From assembly GCF_022539505.1 (NCBI RefSeq), contig NC_061514.1, positions 338,999,090 through 339,063,089 of the forward strand: a DNA stretch of 64,000 bases, written 5' to 3'. The stretch is from Lolium rigidum (Eukaryota; Streptophyta; Magnoliopsida; Poales; Poaceae). Shown piece after piece: positions 44,820 through 55,984 of the stretch. The stretch's first letter is position 1. Every line of letters begins with the position of its first letter. A program made the position numbers and the translations under genes. Below the pieces are notes generated by a model, which made no database searches, was not told the origin of the DNA, and worked only from the letters and a program-made list of their open reading frames with translations.

Positions 44820-45377
44820 GCTGATAATCCTTTGATCCTCCACATATGCTAAACGAGATCATTTTGAAGTTGCTCGTGAACATTGTTGTCACGGATCTCT
44901 GCCTGCATGACGAGGAAATCAGCAAAATCTACAGGCAACTCATGATCAACCTCCGCAAGAGGGCCCTGGCACTCATAGGGACCAACATGTCTCCTGACAT
45001 GATTCTTGCGGTCATCCTCAATGATCATGTTGTGCATGATCACACAAGCATGCATCACCTCCCACATTTGGTCGTGAGACCAGCTTAGAGCAGAGTGTCG
45101 GACAATTGCAAATTCAGCTTGAAGCACACCAAATACCCGCTCGACATCCTTCCTGCAAGCTTCCTATCACGAAGCAAAGTGGCAATTCTTCTGACCTGAT
45201 GGAGCCGAGATTTTTTTGAAAAAAGTGGCCCATTTTGGATATATACCATCGGCTAGATAATAGCCTTTGGTATATTTATGGCCATCATAGTTTCATGGTG
45301 GAGCATGACCTTCCACTAGTTTGCTGAACACCGGAGACTGCTGCAACATGTTGATGTCATTGTGTGATCCCGCCAGG
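44820..45377 (-). pseudogene. PIF/Harbinger DDE transposase, C-terminal remnant
   Basis: Minus strand, starting at the E6 junction: GSHNDINML, then [59 protein letters not shown] and the end HEQLQNDL (stop at 44849). These are the last blocks of the DDE_4 nuclease of Harbinger transposases, with the Asp of NDIN and the Glu of DVERVFG region present. In-frame stops (after HAPP and after HFAS) and loss of the N-terminal half make it inactive. It could have mobilised H1 and H2, whose ends look alike; this is inference. Confidence 0.85.
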
Positions 45378-45575
45378 TGATGACCCACAAGTATAGGGGA
45401 TCGCAATAGTCTTCGAGGGAAGTAAAACCCAAATTTATTGATTCGACACAAGGGGAGGTAAAGAATAATTATAAGCCTTAACAACGGAGTTGTCAATTCA
45501 GTTGCACCTGGAACAACACTAGTAATAGGGGTGATGTGAAAGCAGCAGTAATATGAGAGCAATGAAAATAGTAAC

Positions 45576-46893
45576 TGATACGTCTCCAACGTATCTATAA
45601 TTTCTTATGTTCCATGCTAGTTTTATGATAATACCTATATGTTTTACTCACACTTTATATCATTTTTAGGCATTTTCCGGGACTAACCTATTAACAAGAT
45701 GCCGAAGCGCTAGTTCTGTTTTCTGCTGTTTTTGGTTTCAGAAATTCTACACAGAAAATATTCTCGGAATTGGACGAAACAAAAGCCCATGGCCCTATTT
45801 TCCACGGAGTGTTCCAGAAGTCCGAAGGAGAGACGAAGAGGAGCCACGAGGCGGCCACACCATAGGGGGGCGCAACCCCACCTCTGGCCGCGCCGCCATA
45901 TGGGGTGGGTCCCTCGGGACTCCTCCAAGGCCGCCCTTCCGCCTATATATTCTCCCAGATGCGAAAACCCTAAGGGCATCGGTCTTTCTCCACGAAAAGT
46001 TACGTAGCCGCCGCCATCGCGAAGCCAAGTTTGGGCGACAGAAGTCTCTATTCCGGCACGCCGCCGGGACGGGGAAGTGCCCCCGGAATCCATCTCCATC
46101 GACTCCATCGCCATCTTCATCACCGCTGCTGACTCCCATGATGAGGAGGGAGTAGTTCTCCCCCGAGGCTGAGGGCTCTACCGGTAGCTATGTGGTTCAT
46201 CTCTCTCCCATGGTGTGATCTTTATGTGATCATGAGCTTTGTAATCTAGTTGAATATGTAGATGTTACTCTTGTATATTATGCACTCTAGAGGTTACTTT
46301 AATATGAACTCCGGAGTTACTCTCCACGGTGTGATGGTGACAGTGTGCGCATCGTGTGTGATTCCTTTATGAAGTTGTGGAGCTTGTTTACTCCGACTTT
46401 AGGTGTGCTTTTATAGCCCTACACAATGAATGGTGTTTGTTATCCAACAAGAGAGTGTTTGAGAGTAGCATTTATTTATTCAATTATGTGATCATTGTTG
46501 AGAGTGTCCACTAGTGAAAGTATGATCCCTAGGCCTTGTTTCTAAGCATTGAAACACCGTTTCCAACAAGTTCCGCTACATGTTCGCTTGCTGCCATTTT
46601 TATTTCAGATTGCAATTACTACTTATAATCATCCATATTACTTGTATTTCACTTTCTCTTCGCCGAACTAGTGCACCTATACATCTGACAAGTGTATTAG
46701 GTGTGTTGGGGACACAAGAGACTTCTTGTATCTTAATTGCAGGGTTGCTTGAGAGGGATATCTCTGACCTCTACCTCCCTGAGTTCGATAAACCTTAGGT
46801 GATTCACTTAAGGGAAACTTGTTGATGTTCTACAAACCTCTGCTCTTGGAGGCCCAACACTGTCTACAGGAATAGAAGCGTGCGTAGACATCA
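45576..46893 (+). repeat. 5' LTR of E5
   Basis: Starts TGATACGTCTCCAACGTATC and ends GTGCGTAGACATCA. The GATACGT/ACGTATC arms at the very start can form a 7-bp stem with a 5-base loop. Confidence 0.93.
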
Positions 46894-46903
46894 AGCTATT
46901 TTC

Positions 46904-46985
46904 TGGCGCCGTTGCTGTGGGAGGTAAGGTAAAAGGTATTCACATCCTCCGACTACTAAGCTATTTCCTAGCACTGTTGCCGGTG
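46904..46985 (+). other. Primer binding site of E5 and a second, degraded copy
   Basis: AGCTATTTTCTGGCGCCGTTGC follows the LTR (PBS from 46904, tRNA-Asp type with changes after GTTGC). A second version, AGCTATTTCCTAGCACTGTTGCCGG, lies 66 bases downstream (46960-46983). Each begins with the same AGCTATTT lead-in. Confidence 0.75.
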
Positions 46986-47066
46986 TGTGAGTGCTCGAAG
47001 GTATCTCCTTTATATTCTGCAATTTTATCTTTTTGTCTCTTGTTTTTATTTCACTAGTTAGGCTTA

Positions 47067-47891
47067 ATGGAAAACAACAAAAATATTAGAGATCTTTATA
47101 GTATTTATCTTGAGTTAGGACATGAGGTGTTTGAAGAGAAAATTAAAAAAGCATATGGAACTTTATATGCATGCTAATGGCAATGTTATTAGTATGAATG
47201 CTTTGAACACCATTGTTGCTAATGCTATGGAAAATTCTAAGCTTGGGGAAGCTGGTTTTGATGAGCATGATATTTTTAGTCCCCCAAGCATGGAGGAGAA
47301 AATTTACTTTGATGATACCTTACCTCCTATATATGATGATTACATGATGACTATCATATTTTCAGTCCACCTACTATTGAGGAGAAAATTAATTATGATT
47401 ACAATATGCCTCCTATATATGATGATTATGGTGATGAGAATAATAATGATAGCTATTTTATTGAATTTGCTCCCACTACAATTAATAGTAATGACTATGC
47501 TTATGTGGAGAGTAATAATTTTATGCATGTAGCTCATGATAAGAATGTTTTATGTGATAGTTATATTGTTGAGTTTGTTCATGATGCTACTGAAATTCTT
47601 TATGAGAGAGGACAATATGGTTGTAGGGATTTTCATGTTACTAAAACACCTCTCTTTTTGCTGAAAATATTGAAGTTGCGCTTGTCTTGTTTTCCTATGC
47701 TTATTGCATTATGCTTACATGACTTGTTTATTTACAAGATTCATTTTCATAGGAAGTGGGTTAGACTTAAAAGTGTTTCTTATTTGCTTTTGATGCTCTC
47801 TTTTGCTTCAACTCTTATTTCTTGCGAGAGCATCATTAAAATTATTGAGCCCATCTTAATGGCTATAAAGAAAGCACTTCTTGGGAGATAA
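47067..47891 (+). pseudogene. ORF-X protein of E5, two frameshifts
   Basis: Starts ATG 47067 (MENNKNIRDLYSIYLELGHE), 174 bases after the LTR, with frameshifts near 47145 and 47345. Continues SMNALNTIVANAMENSKLGE, IEEKI-type acidic repeats with LPPIYDDY and MPPIYDDY, SYFIEFAPTTIN, YIVEFVHDATEILYERGQYG, then hydrophobic CFPMLIALCLHDLFIYK, basic HRKWVRLKSVSY, a second hydrophobic stretch, and the end EPILMAIKKALLGR at 47891. About 270 residues if read through. It is not similar to Gag or Pol proteins that I know. The C-terminus suggests a two-helix membrane anchor; the acidic N-terminal part would be soluble. Function unknown. Confidence 0.75.
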
Positions 47892-50475
47892 CCCATGTTT
47901 TTATTTTGCTACTGTTTTGTTGTGTCTTGGAAGTTGTTACTACTGTAGCAACCTCTCCTTATCATGTTTATTGCATTGTTGTGCCAAGTAAAGTCTTTGA
48001 TAGGAAAGTTGATACTAGATTTGTATTTCTCGCGAGAAATGATTTTTAGCTCGTCACGAATTTGAGTTGATCTATACTGTAGGAAACTCGTAAAATGCTG
48101 AAACAATTCATGTGTGATCCTCGGATATGTACGCAACTTTCATTCAACTCGGAGCTTTTCCATCCGAGCATGTTAAGTGCCTCGAAAATATTCGTCTTTA
48201 CGGACTGTTCTGTTTTGACAGATTCTGCCTTTTATTTCGCATTGCCTCTTTTACTGTGTTGAGTGGATTTCTTTGCTCCATTAAATTTCAGTAGCCTTGG
48301 TTAATGTCCAGAAGTTTTGGGAATGATTGTGTCCTTGCTGAACATGTGAATTTTTGATTATGCACTAACCCCCTAATGAGATTGCTTTGAGTTTGGTGTG
48401 AAGGAAGTTTTCAAGGATCAAGAGAGGAGGATGATATGATATGATCAAGAAGAGTGAAAAGTCTAAGCTTGGGGATGCCCCCGTGGTTCATCCCTGCATA
48501 TTTCAAGAACACTCAAGCGTCTAAGCTTGGGGATGCCCAAGGCATCCCCTTCTTCATCAATAACTTATCAGGTCACCTCTAGTGAAACTATATTTTAATT
48601 CCGTCACATCTTATGTGCTTTACTTGGAGCGTCTGTGTGCTTTTATTTTCGTTTTGTTATCTTAGTTCTCCGAATAAATTGGATCCTATCTATCTTGTGT
48701 GGGAGAGAGACACGCTCCGCTTTTTCATATGAACAGTCGTGTTCTTCGTTTTTCATGTTCATGGCGAAAGCTGAAAGCCGCAACACTTATTGTTATTTTG
48801 TTGGAAACAGAAAATGCTTCATGTGGTAATTGGTATATTGTCTTGAATAATTTGATACTTGGCAATTGTTTTGAGCTCTCAAGTAGATCATGTTTAAGCT
48901 CTTGCATCATGTAGTTTAAACCTATTAGTGGAGAACTACCGTAGAGCTTGTTGAAATTTGGTTTGCATGATTGGTCTCTCTAAGGTCTAGATAGTTTCGG
49001 TAAAAGTGTTTGAACAACAAGGAAGACAGATGTAGAGTCTTATAATGCTTGCAATATGTTCTTATGTAAGTTTTGCTGTACCGGTTCATACTTGTGTTTG
49101 CTTCAAACAACCTTGCTAGCCTAAGCCTTGTACTGAGAGGGAATGCTTCTCGTGCATCCAAAACCTTGAGCCAAAACTTATGCCATTTGTGTCCACCATA
49201 ACTACCTACTTTGTGGTATTTTTCTGCCATTCCAAGTAAATTGCTTGTGTGCTACCTTTAAAACCTTTCAAAAACTCATTCCTTGTTTTTGCAATACATA
49301 GCTCATGGGAAAGTAGCCTAAAAAACTATTGTGGTAAAGAATATGTCGCTTATGTATCTTAGTTCTTATAAGTTGCTTGTTGAGCAGTAACCATGTTATC
49401 TGGGGACGCCATCAACCTGTTACACCTTTTTTGAATATCATGTGAGTTGCTATGCATGTTCGTCTTGTCTGAAGTAAGGGAGATTTTCTATGAGTTAAAT
49501 GGTTTGAGTATGCATATTGTTAGAGAAGAACATTGGGCCGCTAACCAAAGCCATGTATTATGGTGGAAGTTTCAGCTTGGACATTAATCCTCAAATCTCT
49601 TATGAGAATATTATCTGTTGTTGAATGCTTAAAGCATAAAAGAGGAGTCCATTATCTGTTTTCTATGTTGTCCCGGTATGGATGTCCTCAAGTTGAGATC
49701 TATCAAAATCGAGAAATCAAATGCGATTTATCTCCTTGGACCTTTCTACGTGTGGCATAGAGGTACCCCTTTGTGACACTTGGTTGAAACATATGTAATG
49801 CAATGATAATCCATGGAAGTCCGAGCTAATTAGGACAAGGTGCGGGCACTATTAGTATTCAATGCATGAGGCTTGCAACTTATAGGAAGTTTTATGCATA
49901 ACACATATGAATTATTACTACCGTTGACACAATTGTTTCCATGTTTTCAAAATAAAAAACTCTAGCACATGAGTAATCCCTGCTTCCCTCTGCGAAGGGC
50001 CTTTCTTTTACTTTATGTTGAGTCAGTTTACCTACTTCTTTCTATCTTAGAAGCAAACACTTGTGTCAACTGTGTGCATTGATTCTTACATGTTTACTTA
50101 TGGCACTCATCATATTACTTTGTGTTGACAAATTATCCATGAGATATACATGTTGAAAGTTGAAAGCAATTGCTGAAACTTAAATCTTCCTTTGTGTTGC
50201 TTCAAAACCTCTTTTTAAGAATCTATTGCTTTATGAGTTAACTCTTATGCAAGGCTTTTTTATGCTTGTCTTGAAAGTACTATTCATGAAAAAAAATTGC
50301 TATATGATTCAGTAGTTTAGTCATTATCTTTTTGTTAGCAAACTATAGACCATTGCTTTGAGTCACTTCATTCATCTCATATGCTTTACAAATAGTGTTG
50401 ATCAAGATTATGTTGGTAGCATGTCACTTCAGAAATTATTCTTTTATCGTTTACCTACTCGAGGGCGAGTAGGAA
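47892..50475 (+). other. Noncoding 3' module of E5
   Basis: About 2.6 kb conserved with E1, E4 and E8 but with only short reading frames. It may hold packaging, dimerisation or splicing signals, or be the remains of a lost gene. Confidence 0.7.
48463..48550 (+). repeat. Two internal purine-tract motifs and hairpin in E5
   Basis: CTAAGCTTGGGGATGCC occurs at 48463-48479 and 48521-48537. The second continues into GGGGATGCC-CAA-GGCATCCCC, a perfect 9-bp stem with 3-base loop. The same CTAAGCTTGGGGATGC precedes the 3' LTR at 50476, and CTAAGCTTGGGGAAGC lies inside ORF-X at 47237. Confidence 0.8.
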
Positions 50476-50492
50476 CTAAGCTTGGGGATGCT
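50476..50492 (+). other. 3' polypurine tract of E5
   Basis: CTAAGCTTGGGGATGCT directly abuts the 3' LTR at 50493; the purine core AAGCTTGGGGA is the expected plus-strand priming site. Confidence 0.75.
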
Positions 50493-51813
50493 TGATACGT
50501 CTCCAACGTATCTATAATTTCTTATGTTCCATGCTAGTTTTATGACAATACCTACATGTTTTACTCACACTTTATATCATTTTTATGCATTTTCCGGGAC
50601 TAACCTATTAACAAGATGCCGAAGCGCCAGTTCCTGTTTTCTGCTGTTTTTGGTTTCAGAAATTCTGCACAGGAAATATTCTCGGAATTGGACGAAAGAA
50701 AAGCCCACGGCCCTATTTTCCACGGAGTGTTCCAGAAGTCCGAAGGAGAGACGAAGAGGAGCCACGAGGCGGCCACACCATAGGGGGGCGCGGCCCCACC
50801 TCTGGCCGCGCCGCCATATGGGGTGGGTCCCTCGGGACTCCTCCGAGGCCGCCCTTCCGCCTATATATTCTCCCAGATGCGAAAACCCTAAGGGCATCGG
50901 TCTTCCTCCATGAAAAGTTACGTAGCCGCCGCCATCGAGAAGCCAAGTTCGGGGGACAGAAGTCTCTGTTCCGGCACGCCGCCGAGACGGGGAAGTGCCC
51001 CCGGAATCCATCTCCATCGACTCCATCGCCATCTTCATCGCCGCTGCTGACTCCCATGATGAGGAGAGAGTAGTTCTCCCCCGAGGCTGAGGGCTCTACC
51101 GGTAGCTATGTGGTTCATCTCTCTCTCCCATGGTGTGATCTTTATGTGATCATGAGCTTTGTAATCTAGTTGAATATGTAGATGTTACTCTTGTCTATTA
51201 TGCACTCTAGAGGTTACTTTAATATGAACTCCGGAGTTACTCTCCACGGTGTGATGGTGACAGTGTGCGCATCGTGTGTGATTCCTTTATGAAGTTGTGG
51301 AGCTTGTTTACTCCGGCTTTAGGTGTGCTTTTATAGCCCTACACAATGAATGGTGTTTGTTATCCAACAAGAGAGTGTTTGAGAGTAGCATTTATTTATT
51401 CAATTATGTGATCATTGTTGAGAGTGTCCACTAGTGAAAGTATGATCCCTAGGCCTTGTTTCTAAGCATTGAAACACCATTTCCAACAAGTTCCGCTACA
51501 TGTTCGCTTGCTGCCATTTTTATTTCAGATTGCAATTACTACTTACAATCATCCATATTACTTGTATTTCACTATCTCTTCGCCGAACTAGTGCACCTAT
51601 ACAACTGACAAGTGTATTAGGTGTATTGGGGACACAAGAGACTTCTTGTATCTTAACTGCAGGGTTGCTTGAGAGGGATATCTCTAACCTCTACCTCCAT
51701 GAGTTCGATAAACCTGGGGTGATTCACTTAAGGGAAACTTGCTGCTGTTCTACAAACCTCTGCTCTTGGAGGCCCAACACTGTGTACAGGAATAGAAGCG
51801 TGCGTAGACATCA
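50493..51813 (+). repeat. 3' LTR of E5
   Basis: 1321 bases, same ends as the 5' LTR. Differences from the 5' copy are scattered substitutions and single-base indels. Confidence 0.93.
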
Positions 51814-52833
51814 GTAACATAAAAGCAGTAGCACAGAGGAGATGGCACCAAAAAATATTCCAGTGCTTAGTTGACTATAGAGCAATGATGATGACAGAAG
51901 GATCGGGGTTCCCAGCTATCTACACTAGTGGTAACTCTCCAAATAGCATGTGTTGGGTGAACAAATTATAGTTGGGCAATTGATAATTGTGAGGGCATGA
52001 GAATGCATGCTATGATAGATAAAGGTTACTGTAGTATTTAATTGGGCATTACAACATAATACATAGACAGTAATCCAACTGCGTCTAAGACTAATAATCC
52101 ACCTTCAGGTTATCATCCGAACCCCTTCCAGTCTTAAGTTGCAAGCAACAGACTATCGCATTAAGCAATGTGTGTAAAGTAAACAATAGAATTACCCTCG
52201 GATAAAACATTGTTGTTTTCTCCCTAGTAGCAACAACACATCTACAATCTTAGAAGTTAAAGTCACTCTTCCAGAAAACTATAGGCATGAACCCACTATC
52301 GAGCATAAATACTCCCTCTTGGAGATACATGCAACTATTTGATCAAGGTAAGTACAAGTACCGGAGAGCATCCAAGATCTTAAATAACAGTAGTATGATA
52401 ATATGATGAACAATCTGATCACAATTCCACAATTTATCGGATCCCAACAAACACAACACCGATTACAACATATGGATCTCAATCATGTAAGGCAGCTCAT
52501 GAGATCATTGTATTGAAGTACATGGGAGAGAGAGTACCAACTAGATACAACCGAGAACCCGTAGTCCAGGAAGGAACTACTCACGAACCATCATGGAGTC
52601 GAAGTGGAGGTGGTGGAATCGATGGAGATGGCTCCGGGGGTCAATCCCCATCCCGGCAGGGTGCCGGAACAGGAACTTCTGATCCCCGAAACTTGTCTGG
52701 ACGATGGCGGCAGCGACGGAAATTTTTCATGGACGGAGCCTTGCATATTTAGGGTTTTTGCGTCGGGAGCTTTATATAGGCGGAGGATTTAGGTCGGTGG
52801 GGTGCCTGGTGGCCCCACACCTACCCTAGGCAC

Positions 52834-54336
52834 TGATGTCTACGTTCCCCCTCCTTTCCTGTAGACAGTGTTGGGCCTCCAAGAGCAGAGGTTTGTAGAA
52901 CAGCAGCAAGTTTTCCCTTAAGTGGATCACCCAAGGTTTATCGAACTCAGGGAGGAAGAGGTCAAAGATATCCCTCTCATGCAACCCTGCAACCACAAAG
53001 CAAGAAGTCTCTTGTGTCCCCAACACACCTAGTAGGTGCACTAGTTCGGCGAAGAGATAGTGAAATACAGGTGGTATGAATAAGTAGTAGCAACGGTGCC
53101 AGAAAATAGCTTGCTGGCGTGTAGTTGATGGTGGTAGTATTGCAGCAGTAGTAACGCAGTAAAACGATAAGCAAGTAGCGATAGCGATATTTAGGAACAA
53201 GGCCTAGGGATTACACTTTCACTAGTGGACACTCTCAACATTGATCACATAACAGAATAGATAAATGCATACTCTACACTTTTGTTGGATGATGAACACA
53301 TTGCGTAGGATTACACGAACCCTCAATGCCGGAGTTAACAAGCTCCACAATAATGCTCATGTTTTAGTAACCTTTAGTGTAAGATAGATCAACGAGACTA
53401 AACCAAGTACTAGCATAGCATGCACACCGTAACCTTCATGCATATGTAGGAGGAATAGATCACATCAATATTATCATAGCAATAGTTAACTTCGCAATCT
53501 ACAAGAGATCATGATCATAGCATAAACCAAGTACTAACACGGTGCACACACTGTCGTCTTTACACACGTGCGGGGAGGAATAGAACTACTTTAATAACAT
53601 CACTAGAGTAGCACATAGATGAATTGTGATACAAAACTCATATGAATCTCAATCATGTAAAGCAGCTCATGAGATTATTGTATTGAGGTACATGGGAGAG
53701 AGATGAACCACATAGCTACGGCGAAGCCCTCAACCTCGGGGATGGATTACTCCCTCCTCATCATGGAGGCAGCGATGGCGGTGAAGATGGCGGTGAAGAC
53801 GGCGGTGGAGACGGCTCCGGGGCAATTCCCGTCCCGGCAGGGTGCCGGAACAGAGAGTTCTGTCCCCCGAAATTGACTTTCACGATGGCGGCGGCTCTGG
53901 ATGGGTTTTCGTCTCGTGGTTCTTTCTATCGATGTTTTTAGGTCACGACGGCTTATATATATAGGCGAAGAATCGGAGTCGGAGGGGCCACGGGCTGCCC
54001 AGACCATAGGGGGGCGCGCCCCCCCCCCCCTGGCCGCGCCGGGGTGTGGTCTGGTGGCCCTGTCCCCCTTCTCCGGCAGTTCTCGTGTGTTCTGGATAGT
54101 TCCGGGAAAAATAGGAATCTGGGTCTTGATTTCGTCCAATTCCGAGAATATTTCTCCTTACTAGGATTTCTGAAACCAAAAACAGCAGAAAACAGGAACT
54201 GGCCTTTCGGCATCTCGTCAATAGGTTAGTTCCGGAAAACGCATAAAAATGATATAAAGTGTGAACAAAACATGTTGGTATTGTCATAAAACAAGCATGG
54301 AACATCAGAAATTATAGATACGTTGGAGACGTATCA
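52834..54336 (-). mobile_element. Solo LTR E7 (1.5 kb)
   Basis: TGATGTCTACG at 52834 and, on the minus strand, TGATACGTCTCCAACGTATC starting at 54336. Flanked by perfect GGCAC duplications (52829-52833 and 54337-54341) with no internal region. It is inserted in the LTR of E6. Confidence 0.93.
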
Positions 54337-54656
54337 GGCACATGCCAGGTCCAGGCCGCGCCTAGGGATGGTTTGGGCTCCCTGTTGTGCCTCTCGACCT
54401 CCCTTCGGACTTCGCCTTCGTTTCGGTAAAATATTGACTTCGACTTTTGTTTCGTCCAATTCTGAGAAAATTTCTTATACAACTTTTCTGAAATACAAAA
54501 ACAGCAGAAAACAGGGAACTGACACTTTGGCATCTTGTTAATAGGTTAGTGCCGGAAATCATGTAAAAATGCAAAGAAGTGTAAACAAAACATATATGAA
54601 TTGGTGTAAAACAAGCATGGAGCATCAAAAATTATAGATACGTTTGCGACGTATCA

Positions 54657-55979
54657 AGCATCCCCAAGCTTAACTCCTGCTCGTCCTCGAGTAGGTGAGT
54701 GATAACAAAAATAATTTTTGAGGTGACATGAGGCCAAAACAATCTTGATCAAGTTATTGTAAAAGCATTGTGAGCTGAGATCAAAGTACTCTAAACATAG
54801 GCATGATAAATATAATTCGAACCATAGAGCTTAGCAACTATATGTTATAACTTGAGAAGTAACTCAAATAAAATATCATGAATAATGGTGCACTGAAAGC
54901 AACTGTTTGTTTATAGGCATATCAAAAACATTGCAAAGTGGTATTTGGCTTTTTCTTTATGTAGTAGCAAAACATAAATGGCAGGACACCTTTAAAGTTT
55001 AGAGGGTGACTAGATACAAATAATTTGAGAACAAGCAATAGTCATAATCATGAATCAATCAATAATAAATTTTGGGACTATGCATATTATACTCAGAATG
55101 ACAACTATGCTATCTTAGTGGTGCATAAAGCAAGAAGATGAAGACTCAAATTAAAAGTAAAAGAAAGGCCCTGCGCAGAGGGAAGCAGGAATCACTCATG
55201 TGCTAGAGCTTTTTATTTTGCATAAAACAGAGGTGTTGAAAATGTATTTTGAGTGGTATATATGTCTATGTCAACGAATGGCATCAAACAATCTATCATC
55301 CTTTCATATAGTAACCTCAAGAGCGGCTCCCATGTAGTTCTCCATTGCACACCATTATTTAGGATCTCTCCAGTACATAATGTATGGAGCATTATTTGTT
55401 TATTTGTTTATTTTATATTTTATTTAGGATGGGCACCCAGTTGCCTTGCTCTTTTTGCAATATTAAGGGACATTAGAAAATTATTCATGCTTAGTCAAGG
55501 TGTGAAGTCACGAAAAGACGATAAACCATTCAATACTTCCTCATGAGCTAAAACCAAACACAAATCAGGTAATTATTTTGAAGGTTTTAAAGGTAGCACA
55601 CAAGCAATTTACTTTGGAGTGGCGGTGAAATACCACATATAGGTAGGTATGGTGGAAACAATTGGCAAACTTTAGTTTTTGGTAGTTGGATGCACGAGTA
55701 GAGCTCATACTCAGTACAGGCGAAGGCTAGCAAAAGACTCGGAGCGACCAACTAAGCGAGCAATAATGGCCATAATCATGCATAGCGACAAAATATTATT
55801 AATCAAAGCATAAAGTGATATTACAAGTCAAAAACTAAATGATCATATAGGCTTTAGGTGACTGGTTTGTAGTCATAACATGGTGTAAGCATGTGCCAAG
55901 TCGATCCAATAACAACATCAAAGGAGAATACCACAATACTATGCTTTTGTATGATGGAAACAACGCATGATTCTTTTAA
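54657..55979 (-). other. Noncoding module of E6, first part
   Basis: Begins with the purine-tract motif AGCATCCCCAAGCTTAAC beside the LTR. Similar to E2 at 23281-23650. The frame at 55253-55546 (+) is antisense to the element and unsupported. Confidence 0.65.
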
Positions 55980-55984
55980 TGACG

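Larger units (their letters stand above)
39605..45377 (-). mobile_element. PIF/Harbinger element H3, split by E4 and cut by E6
   Basis: The left end GAGGATCTCCAGCCGCGTCC is preceded by TAA (39602-39604). Its own sequence is 39605-39714 and 44638-45377. E4 is inserted at GCCGT. At 45378 the LTR of E6 begins and the remainder of H3 is not seen. Unlike H1 and H2 it carries part of the DDE transposase. Confidence 0.8.
45576..51813 (+). mobile_element. LTR retrotransposon E5 (ORF-X type), complete, 6.24 kb
   Basis: 5' LTR 45576-46893, primer site, ORF-X, noncoding module, purine tract, 3' LTR 50493-51813. Flanked by a perfect GTAAC duplication (45571-45575 and 51814-51818). The two LTRs are very similar by eye, so insertion was fairly recent. 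No gag or pol. It is the only element of this set on the plus strand and the best reference copy. Confidence 0.95.
45378..54656 (-). repeat. 3' LTR of E6, interrupted by E5 and E7
   Basis: Own sequence 45378-45575, 51819-52833 and 54342-54656, about 1.53 kb. Both interruptions carry perfect 5-bp duplications, so the LTR can be read through. Starts at 54656 with TGATACGTCGCAAACGTATC on the minus strand. Confidence 0.85.

Noticed and set aside
45710..46139. 137- and 114-codon minus-strand frames, repeated at 50583-51057
   Set aside because: They lie within the two LTRs of E5 on the antisense strand and contain no recognisable domain.
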